Below are positions 34,312-41,896 of a stretch of DNA of 43,699 nt, one piece after another (within the stretch, counting starts at the first letter, position 1; each line of letters opens with the position of its first letter). Origin of the DNA: Ramlibacter sp. (GTDB taxonomy: Bacteria > Pseudomonadota > Gammaproteobacteria > Burkholderiales > Burkholderiaceae_C); assembly GCF_029866045.1 (NCBI RefSeq), contig NZ_JARXAB010000113.1, positions 1-43,699 of the forward strand, given 5' to 3'. The position numbers and the translations under genes are program-made. The notes beneath the pieces are model-generated. The model had not been told where the DNA came from, ran no database searches, and saw nothing but the letters and a program-made list of their open reading frames with translations.

Positions 34312-35421
34312 ATGACCCGCTGGAATGAGAACCTTGTACCCCGCACGGCTGGCGGCCTATCGGTCGTCGCGGCAGGCCCGCAAGACCTGCCCTGCGTGAG
34401 CCGGCTCTTTACGCGCTACCTGGCGACGACTGCTTTCAGTGAACACGGCCCGGACGCGGCGCGCCTGCAGGCCTGGCTGCACGAGATCCTGAGCTCGCAC
34501 CTGTGGCTGGTGCTGCTGCTTCGATCGCCCCAGTGCGAGTGCGAGGGCGAGGGCGAGTGCGAGGGCGAGGGCGAGGGCCGGGGTCAGGTGCAGGGCTTCG
34601 CGCTGGCGCAATACGGGGGCTATGAGGTCGACCCAGAGCAGAGAATCTTGCGCTGCCGGCACCTGTATGTCGATCCTTCGGTGGCCTGCTCTTTGCGCTC
34701 TGCCAGCGCACTGCTCGTCGACGCCCTGGTCGAGGCCGCCCGGCGCAGCCCGCAACTGGTCGACGTTTTCCTGATCACCTTTGGCGCCCAGCGGCTCGAC
34801 GCCTTGCGCCGCGCCTGCGAGCGGCGGGGTTTTCGCAGGATCGGGACCCAGCATCTCGGTTTGTGCACGCAGGCGCCACGCCTGCCGAATGGTCCGCGTC
34901 CGCCACCCCGTGCTGTGGAACTGCCTTCGGGTCTGCATCCGATTGCATCGCGCCAGGAAGTCGACGCCGCTCTCTATCGGCAGTTGCGGCGCCAGGCCGA
35001 GGCCTTCTTCCGTGAAAGCGGCCGCACGGGTCTGGGGCCGATCGAACTCGACCTCGACCGGCTGATCGCGCAGGCGCTCAGACCCGATTCCCGTGGGCGC
35101 CCCGCCGCCTTGCTGGCCCTGCGAGACGGCCAACTGGCCGGCTTCATTGCAGCCGCCCCCGCATGGCTGGCGCCTCTGGAGTGGCGTCTGTTGCAAAGCA
35201 GCTTCTTCTACGTGGACCCCGCCCATCGCGGCGGCCGGGTGGGGCTGTCGCTGTTCGAGGGCCTGTCGCGCTTGGCCGCCAGCCACGGATTCGAAGGCGT
35301 GTACCTCGGGACCTCGGGCGAAATCCAGACACCGCGTACCTGCCGCCTGCTGGCGCTGCGCGGATACCGCCATCAGGGTGATGTGCTGGCGTTGCGGCTG
35401 CAGACTTCGGCGGGCGCGTAA
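34312..35421 (+). CDS. Tandem GNAT acetyltransferase-like protein in the peptide operon
   Basis: A 369-residue protein with two GNAT-like halves. The first (~20-185) has a strand-turn pattern around FALAQYGGYEV and HLYVDPSVACSLRSASALLVDAL but no clean CoA loop. The second (~200-365) has SSFFYVDPAHRGGRVGLSLFEG, close to the RxxGxG/A acetyl-CoA pyrophosphate loop with Arg at the third-Gly position, then LGTSGEIQTPRTCRLLALRGYR. It lies between the YcaO and exporter genes, 21 bases after the former and 5 before the latter. Candidate roles: acetylating the product or its N-terminus as tailoring, or acetylating for self-immunity. Residues 75-89 are an unusual CECEGEGECEGEGEG run that interrupts the first half. 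Confidence 0.75.
   Translation: MTRWNENLVPRTAGGLSVVAAGPQDLPCVSRLFTRYLATTAFSEHGPDAARLQAWLHEILSSHLWLVLLLRSPQCECEGEGECEGEGEGRGQVQGFALAQYGGYEVDPEQRILRCRHLYVDPSVACSLRSASALLVDALVEAARRSPQLVDVFLITFGAQRLDALRRACERRGFRRIGTQHLGLCTQAPRLPNGPRPPPRAVELPSGLHPIASRQEVDAALYRQLRRQAEAFFRESGRTGLGPIELDLDRLIAQALRPDSRGRPAALLALRDGQLAGFIAAAPAWLAPLEWRLLQSSFFYVDPAHRGGRVGLSLFEGLSRLAASHGFEGVYLGTSGEIQTPRTCRLLALRGYRHQGDVLALRLQTSAGA
34534..34578 (+). repeat. Hexanucleotide microsatellite in the GNAT gene
   Basis: Forty-five bases of tgcgag/ggcgag hexamers encode alternating Glu with Cys or Gly. The unit is a multiple of three, so copy change alters protein length but not frame. Confidence 0.9.
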
Positions 35422-35426
35422 GCCGC

Positions 35427-36704
35427 ATGAAGCGTCCCGCCGGCCTGCTGCACCTGGTCTGGATCAGCCTGGCGCTGATGCTGGCCGGCTTGGTTGCAGG
35501 TGCGGCTTGGCTGCCCATCGACCAGGTGGTCCGTGCGCCCGGGGTGGTTTTGGCCACCGAACTGGCCAGCCCGCAATGGGCGCCCTTGGCCGGTCGCATC
35601 GCGCAGGTGCATGTCAAGGACGGCGATCGGGTCCGGCGTGGCGAGCGGCTCGTCACCATCGCGCCAGAGCCCTCTCTGCCTGCGCTGGACGAGGCCCGGC
35701 TTCGCTGGGTGCGCGCGGCCGCGCTCCATCGCGCCTATGCCGGCGCCGCCGCCCGGCAGATGGGTGCAGCGCCGCAGGAGGTGGCAGAGCCCGATGACGA
35801 AGCCATCGCCTTGGCCGTTTCACGCAGCGTCGAGGCGCAGCGCGCGCAGCGCCACGCGCAGCGGCTGGCGCAGGAGCGCGACTTGGCGGAGGCACAGGCC
35901 GCCCTGGCGGTCGAGGAGGCTGGGCGCAGGCGCGCACTGGCCCTGCTGCCCCTGGCCCGGGAGAAGGTGGTCAGGCATGAGAAGTTGGCGCTTGAGGGCT
36001 TTCTCTCCGAGACGGCACTGCTGGCGCTGCGGCAGGAGATGGTCGAGTCGCAGGAGCAGGCCGGACTCGCGGAGGCCCGGGTGCTGCGCGCAACCGAAGA
36101 CCTGGCCCGACGCCGTGCGACCCAGGCCCTGCTGCTGGCAGACCAGCGCCGCACCTGGGCCGAACGCAGCGAGGAGGCTCAGCAGTCTTACCTGCTTGCG
36201 CGGCGTGAGTGGTTGCGGCTGCGACAGCTTCATGCCGGCGGCGCAGTCGAGGCGCCCATTGACGGTGTGATCGAGCAGATGTCGCCGCAGCTGGCAGGCA
36301 ACCTCCTTCGCGCGGGCGATCGGCTGATGGCAATTGCGCCTGACGCGGCGCGCTACGAGATCCAACTGCGGGTGCGCAACGAAGACTTTCCCTTTGTCCA
36401 GGTCGGGCAGGCGGTGGAGGTGAAGTTCGATGCCTATCCCTATACCGTCCATGGCACTTGGCCCGCGCAGGTGCTGCGCTTGATCCGCGAGCCACTGCCT
36501 TCCCCCGAGGGCATCGCCGACTACACCGTGGTGGCGGCGTTTTCTGAGGCTGCCGCTCCCACGGGCTTGGCCGCTGGCCTGCCCCCGCTGCGCACCGGCA
36601 TGAAGGTGCAGGCCGATGTCGTCGTCGGCCGCAGGCTACCGCTGGAGATCTGGCTGGACCCCTTTATCCGTCTGGGGCGCGAGGCGCTACGGGAGCATCG
36701 GTGA
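35427..36704 (+). CDS. HlyD-family membrane fusion protein of the peptide exporter
   Basis: A 425-residue periplasmic adaptor for an ABC exporter. One N-terminal membrane helix (~8-30) is followed by a lipoyl-type half (SPQWAPLAGRIAQVHVKDGDRVRRGERL), a long Ala/Glu/Arg-rich coiled coil (~80-285), the returning lipoyl half (GGAVEAPIDGVIEQMSPQLAGNLLRAGDRL) and a beta-barrel region with VRNEDFPFVQVGQAVEVKFDAYPY, an HlyD hallmark. It would link the inner-membrane ABC protein to an outer-membrane TolC-type channel, which is not encoded here. Its stop overlaps the GTG start of the ABC gene by four bases. Confidence 0.92.
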   Translation: MKRPAGLLHLVWISLALMLAGLVAGAAWLPIDQVVRAPGVVLATELASPQWAPLAGRIAQVHVKDGDRVRRGERLVTIAPEPSLPALDEARLRWVRAAALHRAYAGAAARQMGAAPQEVAEPDDEAIALAVSRSVEAQRAQRHAQRLAQERDLAEAQAALAVEEAGRRRALALLPLAREKVVRHEKLALEGFLSETALLALRQEMVESQEQAGLAEARVLRATEDLARRRATQALLLADQRRTWAERSEEAQQSYLLARREWLRLRQLHAGGAVEAPIDGVIEQMSPQLAGNLLRAGDRLMAIAPDAARYEIQLRVRNEDFPFVQVGQAVEVKFDAYPYTVHGTWPAQVLRLIREPLPSPEGIADYTVVAAFSEAAAPTGLAAGLPPLRTGMKVQADVVVGRRLPLEIWLDPFIRLGREALREHR

Positions 36705-38539
36705 GCGCCAGCGGACAGTCCCCTGATCCTGCTCTGGTCGGCTGGCGGCCCGAGCGACTGGCCTGCACCGTGCTGGCCACCTTGTTATCCCTGGTGGCGC
36801 TCATGCCGGCGCTGACCGTCGGCCTGATCCTTGACCGTGTCATTCACACCCGGGCGATGGCCACGCTGGCGGCGGTCCTGATCGCCTTCCTGTTTTTCCA
36901 TCTTTGCGAGCTGGTGTTTGCCTGGCTCAACGACCGTCTGCTGCTTCACATGAGCCAGGCCGTGGCTGCGCGGGAGGAGGATGCTTTTTTGGCGCGCCTG
37001 GCCCGCCTTGGCTATCAGGATCTCGAGTCGCTCCCGCCAGGCCTGGTGCAGGAGCGGTATGCGGCACGCAGCGGCGAAGTCCGCTTTCTGATTGACTGGG
37101 CGGTGGGCCGGGTGGCGCTGGGCGTTGGGGCGGGCGTCACCGCCACGGCTTTGCTTCTGGTACATGCCGGTCTCGGTGCGATGGTGCTGGCGATGAGCAT
37201 GGCCTATGGGCTGCTGCTCCTGGCCGCCCAGGGCCCACTGCGGGATGCCGCGCGGGCGGTGCAGGCACTGCGCGACAAGCTCGCCACCACCGCACAGGAG
37301 GCGTTTGCCGGATCGCCCACGCTGCGGGCGCATGGCGCGTGGAGCGCGTGCTTGCATCGCTGGCAGAGAGAGCGGCAAGGGCACGACGCAGCGGTGGACC
37401 GTCATAGCCAACGGGTCCTGCGCCGCAACCTGATCGGGCTGGCCTATGAGCGTCTGACCCAGGCCGCCATTTTGGGTCTGGGCGCGATGGAGGCCATGGA
37501 GGGTCGCCTGTCCGTTGGCCAGTTGGTCATTCTGAATTTGCTGTTCAGGCAGTTCTCTGGCCAGTTGCGTCACATGGCCCAGTTGATCCAGCGGCGCGTC
37601 GTCTATCAGGCCTCGCGGCGGGCCGGCGCGGCCTTTTGGGAGACCCTGCGTGCGGACGCGCCGGCCGCTGATCGGGGGGGCGATGACGAACCCTGCGCTG
37701 TGCGCGGTTCGGGTGCGAACTCGGCTCACCAAAGAGCGAACTCCGAGGCCTACCCCGCCCTGACCGTGCGCGATCTCGGGTTCAGGGCGCCAGAGGGCCA
37801 GTGGGTGCTGCGCGGCCTCGATTTCGGATTGCCTGCGGGGGCAACCTTGGGCTTGGTCGGCGCTTCTGGTGCTGGCAAGTCCACCTTGCTCAAGTTGCTC
37901 TGCGGCTTGTACCGGCCAACGCAGGGCGGCGTCTGGCGCGAGGGCCTTCCATGCGATCGAATGCCTGGCAACGTTTATTTGTCCCAGAAGGAGTATTTGT
38001 TTGGCGGCACTGTGGGCGACAACATCCTCTTGGGCCGGCCAGCGTCAGGCGCAGGCCCGGATTGGCTGCTCAGTGAGTTGGACTCGCCACCCGACCGCAG
38101 ACGCGACGTGTCCGGCGCCCGGGCCGACGGCACTGGGCCCACCACCACGTCGGGCGGGTTGGATCGCCTGCCGCAGGCGAGCGATGTGGCCTCCGGCCTG
38201 TCCGGTGGGGAGCGCCAGCGCGTTTTTCTGGCGCGGGCCCTGCAGTCCACCCAGGCGATGGCCTCGACCGGCCTCTTCCTCGATGAGCCAACCACCGCAC
38301 TTGACGCGGCCCGTTCCCAGGCGGTCGCGAGCCGCATGTGGCGGGCGGCCCGCGAGGTCAATCTGCTCGTTTTTGCCACCCACGACCTGGCCTTGGCGGC
38401 CGAGGCCGACTACCTGCTGTGGCTGGCCGAGGGCAGGCAGCTGGCCTTCGGGCCGAGCCAGGTGGTGCTGGCGGCCTGGCGCGCGCAGGCCGGTGTGGGC
38501 AAGGACACGGCCACGGCCACAGCCGAGGCCGCGGTCTGA
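36701..38539 (+). CDS. ABC exporter, fused membrane and ATPase domains
   Basis: A 612-residue half-transporter with about six membrane helices (~20-320) and a C-terminal ATPase: Walker A LVGASGAGKSTLLKLLCG (Lys393), Q-loop VYLSQKEYLFGGTVGDNIL, signature LSGGERQRVFLARAL, Walker B GLFLDEPTTALD and the switch His in FATHD. There is no N-terminal C39 peptidase, so it cannot remove the leader itself; cleavage must be done by another protease such as TldD/PmbA. The start is GTG at 36701 in a GTGA overlap with the HlyD stop. Microcin B17 is exported by the smaller McbE/McbF pair, so this is a different exporter type. The gene ends one base from the convergent livM-like gene. Confidence 0.92.
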   Translation: MSASGQSPDPALVGWRPERLACTVLATLLSLVALMPALTVGLILDRVIHTRAMATLAAVLIAFLFFHLCELVFAWLNDRLLLHMSQAVAAREEDAFLARLARLGYQDLESLPPGLVQERYAARSGEVRFLIDWAVGRVALGVGAGVTATALLLVHAGLGAMVLAMSMAYGLLLLAAQGPLRDAARAVQALRDKLATTAQEAFAGSPTLRAHGAWSACLHRWQRERQGHDAAVDRHSQRVLRRNLIGLAYERLTQAAILGLGAMEAMEGRLSVGQLVILNLLFRQFSGQLRHMAQLIQRRVVYQASRRAGAAFWETLRADAPAADRGGDDEPCAVRGSGANSAHQRANSEAYPALTVRDLGFRAPEGQWVLRGLDFGLPAGATLGLVGASGAGKSTLLKLLCGLYRPTQGGVWREGLPCDRMPGNVYLSQKEYLFGGTVGDNILLGRPASGAGPDWLLSELDSPPDRRRDVSGARADGTGPTTTSGGLDRLPQASDVASGLSGGERQRVFLARALQSTQAMASTGLFLDEPTTALDAARSQAVASRMWRAAREVNLLVFATHDLALAAEADYLLWLAEGRQLAFGPSQVVLAAWRAQAGVGKDTATATAEAAV

Positions 38540-38540
38540 C

Positions 38541-39512
38541 TCAGGCCCGCGCCGCCAAACGCTGCCGTTCTCGCCAGGCGATCAACTCGCCAACCATTCC
38601 CTTTCGGAAGGCCAGTACGCACAGGACAAAGATCGCGCCGATGATCACGGTCACCCAGGCGCCCACCTTGTCGGCCAGCAAGTTTTGCAGGCCGACCACG
38701 ATGCCCGCACCCAGCACCGGGCCGAAGAGGGTGCCCACCCCGCCCAGCAGGCTCATGAGAATGACCTCTCCGGACATGGACCAGTGCACGTCCGAAAGCG
38801 TGGCAAAGCCCATCACCAGGGTCTTGAGCGACCCCGCCAAACCAGAGAGCGCCGCTGAGAGAACAAAGGCCAGGAGTTTGTAGCGGTCTACCTCGTAGCC
38901 CAGGGAGATGGCGCGCGGTTCGTTCTCGCGGATCATCTTGAGCACCTGCCCGAAGGGCGAGGTGACGATGCGGCCAATGGCCAGGAAGCAGGCCAGGAAG
39001 ACGGCCAGCACCACGTAGTACAGCGTGAGGTCGTCCTGCAGCGGCAGCAGACCGAAGAGGGCGCCGCGCCCAACGCCTTGCAGCCCGTCTTCGCCACCGG
39101 TGAAGGGCGCCTGCAGGCATAGGAAGAACACCATCTGCGCCAGGGCCAGGGTGATCATCGCGAAGTAGATGCCTTGCCTGCGGATGGCCAGCAGACCCAT
39201 GCCCAGCCCCAGGAGCGCCGCTACCGCCATGCCCGCCAGCAACGCGACCTCGGGTGTCCAGCCCTGGCTCTTGATGCACCAGCCGGTCACATAGGCGGAA
39301 AAGCCGAAGAAGGCTGCGTGTCCAAAGGACAGCAAGCCTGTAAACCCGAGGAGCAGGTTGAAGGCGCAGGCGAAGAGCGCAAAGCACAGCAGCTTCATCA
39401 CGAACACTGGGTACAGGCCCAAAAAGGGCGCGGCCAGTGCCAGGGCCAGCAGGCCGGCGTAGGTAGCCCGGGTGAGGGCGCGGTCTGTGGCGGTATCCGA
39501 TATACGCTTCAT
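38541..39512 (-). CDS. livM: Branched-chain amino acid-type ABC transporter permease LivM
   Basis: This 323-residue inner-membrane permease is the second membrane subunit of a liv-type uptake system. It has about nine helices with GFTGLLSFGHAAFFGFSAY, AIRRQGIYFAMITLALAQM and SPFGQVLKMIRENEPRAISLGY, the last two being LivM hallmarks. The start MKRISDTATDRAL is chosen: it follows the livH stop by one base, whereas the longer frame to 39575 would overlap livH. It is the last gene of the operon on this strand. Confidence 0.93.
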   Translation of the reverse strand: MKRISDTATDRALTRATYAGLLALALAAPFLGLYPVFVMKLLCFALFACAFNLLLGFTGLLSFGHAAFFGFSAYVTGWCIKSQGWTPEVALLAGMAVAALLGLGMGLLAIRRQGIYFAMITLALAQMVFFLCLQAPFTGGEDGLQGVGRGALFGLLPLQDDLTLYYVVLAVFLACFLAIGRIVTSPFGQVLKMIRENEPRAISLGYEVDRYKLLAFVLSAALSGLAGSLKTLVMGFATLSDVHWSMSGEVILMSLLGGVGTLFGPVLGAGIVVGLQNLLADKVGAWVTVIIGAIFVLCVLAFRKGMVGELIAWRERQRLAARA

Positions 39513-39513
39513 G

Positions 39514-40398
39514 TCAGGCCTCTTTTCCAAACAGACCTGCAGGCCTGTGCACCAGCACGATGGCCATGATGACAAAGACCACCACGCTCGAGGCCTCGGG
39601 GTAGAACACGCGGGTCAGACCCTCCACCACCCCCAGGCCCAGGCCAGTGACGACCGAGCCGAGGATGGAGCCCATGCCGCCAATCACCACCACCGCAAAG
39701 ACGACGATGATCAGGTTGGAGCCCATGAGCGGCGTGACCTGCACGATGGGGGCCGCCAGCACGCCTGCCAGCGCTGCCAGTGCGGCGCCGGCACCGTAGG
39801 TAAGCATGACCATCAGCGGCACGTTCACCCCGAAGGCCTGCACCAGCTTGGCGTTCTCGGTTCCGGCGCGCAGGTAGGCGCCCAGCCGGGTGCGCTCAAT
39901 CAGGAACCAGGTGCCGAGGCAAACGACCAGGGAAGCCACCACAACCCAGGCCCGGTAATTGGGCAGGGTCATGAAGCCCAGGTTCGTGGCGCCCTGCAGC
40001 AATTCGGGCACCGGGTAAGACTGGCCGGAGACGCCGAAGCGCTCCCGCAACAGCCCCTCGAGGATCAGGGACAGGCCGAAGGTCAGGAGCAAACCGTACA
40101 AGGGGTCCAGCCCATACAGCCGCTGTATCAGCAGGCGCTCGATCAGCATCCCCAGCGCGCCCACGAGGAGCGGCGCCAGCACCAGCGCCAGCCAGTAATT
40201 AATCCCCAGCCAGTCCAGCAGCAGCCAGGCGACGAACGCGCCCAGCATGTAGAGGGCGCCGTGGGCAAAGTTGACGATGTCGAGCAGGCCGAAGATCACC
40301 GCCAGGCCCAGCGAGAGCATGGCGTAGAACGCGCCATTGACCAGGCCCAGCATCAGCTGGCCGAGGAAGGCCTGGTGGGGAATGCCGAAAATTTCCAT
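39514..40398 (-). CDS. livH: Branched-chain amino acid-type ABC transporter permease LivH
   Basis: This 294-residue permease is the first membrane subunit, with helices throughout: GLVNGAFYAMLSLGLAVIFG, IVNFAHGALYMLGAFVAWLL (LivH hallmark), RTRLGAYLRAGTENAKLVQAFGVNV and VVVIGGMGSILGSVVTGLGL. It pairs with LivM to form the pore. It follows the binding-protein gene by 27 bases. Confidence 0.93.
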   Translation of the reverse strand: MEIFGIPHQAFLGQLMLGLVNGAFYAMLSLGLAVIFGLLDIVNFAHGALYMLGAFVAWLLLDWLGINYWLALVLAPLLVGALGMLIERLLIQRLYGLDPLYGLLLTFGLSLILEGLLRERFGVSGQSYPVPELLQGATNLGFMTLPNYRAWVVVASLVVCLGTWFLIERTRLGAYLRAGTENAKLVQAFGVNVPLMVMLTYGAGAALAALAGVLAAPIVQVTPLMGSNLIIVVFAVVVIGGMGSILGSVVTGLGLGVVEGLTRVFYPEASSVVVFVIMAIVLVHRPAGLFGKEA

Positions 40399-40425
40399 GT
40401 TGTCGCAGTGAGGTTGCCCCCGGCC

Positions 40426-41655
40426 TCACTTTTTCACCAGCGCGCACTTGGACTCGGCCAGCGGGGTGAAGGCCATGTCGCCGCTGAGCTTGGACACCAG
40501 CTTGTAGTAGTCCCAGGGCGTGGTCGACTCTTTCGGGCTCTTGACCTGGTACAGGAACATGTCGTGGATCACCCGGCCATCGGCGCGCAGGCTGGCGTTG
40601 CGGTGATAGAAGTCCGACATCCTGTTCTTGCGCAGGTGGTCCATCACCGTGTTGGCGTCGGTGGTGTTGACCGCCTTGACCGCCTGGAGGTAGTTCATGG
40701 TCGCCGAATAGTCGGCGGCCTGGAGAGAGGAGGGCATGCGCTTGTACTTTTCGAAGAAGCGCTTGGCGAAGGCGCGGCTTGCATCGTCTTGGTTCCAGTA
40801 CCAGCTGTCGGCCAGTTGCAGGCCCTCGGTCGTTGCCAGTCCCAGGCTGTGGACGTCGTTGATGAAGACCAGCAGACCGGCCACCTTCATGCCCTGGGTG
40901 ATGCCGAACTCTTTGGCCGCCTTCATCGCGTTGATGGTGTCGCCGCCAGCGTTGGCCAAGGCCAGGATCTGGGCCTTGGAGCCTTGGGCCTGCAGCAGGA
41001 AGGAGGAGAAGTCAGACGCATTGAGCGGGTGACGCACCGCCCCCACCACGGTGCCGCCGTTGGCCTTGACCACCGCCGACGCGTCGGCCTCGAGCGAGTG
41101 GCCGAAGGCGTAGTCGGCGGTGAGGAAGTACCAGCGCGTGTTGCCTGCCTTCACCAGCGCGGTACCGGCTACCTTGGCCAGGGCCACCGTGTCGTAGGCG
41201 TAGTGGACGGTGTAGGGCGAGCAGTCCTCGTTGGTCAGGCGCGACGACCCGGCGCCAATGACGAAGTAAGGGCGCTTCTTCTCGGCCGCCACCTTGGCCA
41301 TGGCGATCGCGGCGCCCGAGCTGGTGCCACCCACCAACATGGCCAGGCCGTCTTTGTCGATCCACTCGCGGGCCTTGGCACTGGCCACGTCGGCCTTGTT
41401 CTGGTGGTCGGCGCTCAGCACCTCGATGTTTCGCCCGAGCACCTTGCCGCCAAAGTCTTGCACTGCCATCCGCACCATCTCTGCGCCGGCGGGGCCGTCG
41501 ATGTCGGCGTAGAGGCTGGACATATCGGTGATGAAACCGATACGTACCGGGCCCTGCGCCGGCTGGGCACCGGCCGGGGCTGCACACAGGGCGCCGAGGA
41601 GGCCGATGAAGCCCAGGCTCAGGGCGAGGGTGGCCGCACGTGTTGTGTTGTTCAT
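40426..41655 (-). CDS. Periplasmic substrate-binding protein of the liv-type transporter
   Basis: A 409-residue type I periplasmic binding protein with a Sec signal peptide (MNNTTRAATLALSLGFIGLLG, cleavage likely after AGAQA-like AGAQ near residue 31). Mature motifs include VRIGFITDMSSLYADIDGPAGAEM, LVGGTSSGAAIAMAKVA, YFLTADYAFGHSLEADA and PLNASDFSSFLLQAQGSKAQ. By family it may bind amino acids, amides or aromatic acids; the ligand is not predictable by eye. AAGGAG precedes the ATG on the coding strand, fixing the start; the in-frame extension into the CT-rich leader is rejected. Confidence 0.92.
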   Translation of the reverse strand: MNNTTRAATLALSLGFIGLLGALCAAPAGAQPAQGPVRIGFITDMSSLYADIDGPAGAEMVRMAVQDFGGKVLGRNIEVLSADHQNKADVASAKAREWIDKDGLAMLVGGTSSGAAIAMAKVAAEKKRPYFVIGAGSSRLTNEDCSPYTVHYAYDTVALAKVAGTALVKAGNTRWYFLTADYAFGHSLEADASAVVKANGGTVVGAVRHPLNASDFSSFLLQAQGSKAQILALANAGGDTINAMKAAKEFGITQGMKVAGLLVFINDVHSLGLATTEGLQLADSWYWNQDDASRAFAKRFFEKYKRMPSSLQAADYSATMNYLQAVKAVNTTDANTVMDHLRKNRMSDFYHRNASLRADGRVIHDMFLYQVKSPKESTTPWDYYKLVSKLSGDMAFTPLAESKCALVKK

Positions 41656-41673
41656 GGGGAGCTCCTTGGGTGG

Positions 41674-41856
41674 ATCGAAGGGAAGAGGGGAGGGTTCAGG
41701 GCTGAACGCAGGGACGAGGCGGGACGGGTGGGGAGCGAGAGGGGAGCGAAAGGGGAGAGAGAGTGGAAAACGAAGGGAGCGGGATCGAGGGGTGGGAGAG
41801 CGGGGGGGGGAGAGGGGTGGGAGAGAAGTAAGTGAAGGTGCAGGTGACAAGGGGAG
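41674..41856. other. Purine-rich/pyrimidine-rich asymmetric tract between livF and the binding-protein gene
   Basis: About 180 bases are almost wholly G and A on the plus strand (runs such as gggagcgaaaggggagaga and nine consecutive G after 41801), hence CT-rich in the transcript of the liv operon. No hairpin, gene or repeat unit is clear. It could form triplex DNA or an unstructured CU-rich mRNA leader of the highly translated binding protein. Confidence 0.75.
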
Positions 41857-41896
41857 CTATTGCCAGGCCCCTGCACTCGCCCAGAGCCTCCATTCG

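Noticed and set aside
34312-35421. McbG-like pentapeptide-repeat immunity protein
   Set aside because: No A(D/N)LxX repeats are seen here or in any other gene of the operon.
36701-37100. C39 leader peptidase domain on the ABC exporter
   Set aside because: The first 20 residues lead directly into membrane helices; no Cys/His peptidase motifs are present.
39513-39575. Upstream start for livM
   Set aside because: It would overlap livH; the start one base after the livH stop fits operon layout and family length.
39472-41835. 787-residue plus-strand open frame
   Set aside because: It lies antisense to livM, livH and the binding-protein gene, whose proteins are clearly recognisable; composition (His/Gln/Val-rich) is a typical GC-rich antisense artefact.
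41652-41893. Small Pro/Ser/Leu-rich proteins encoded in the CT-rich tract
   Set aside because: They are products of base composition bias, without Shine-Dalgarno or family resemblance.
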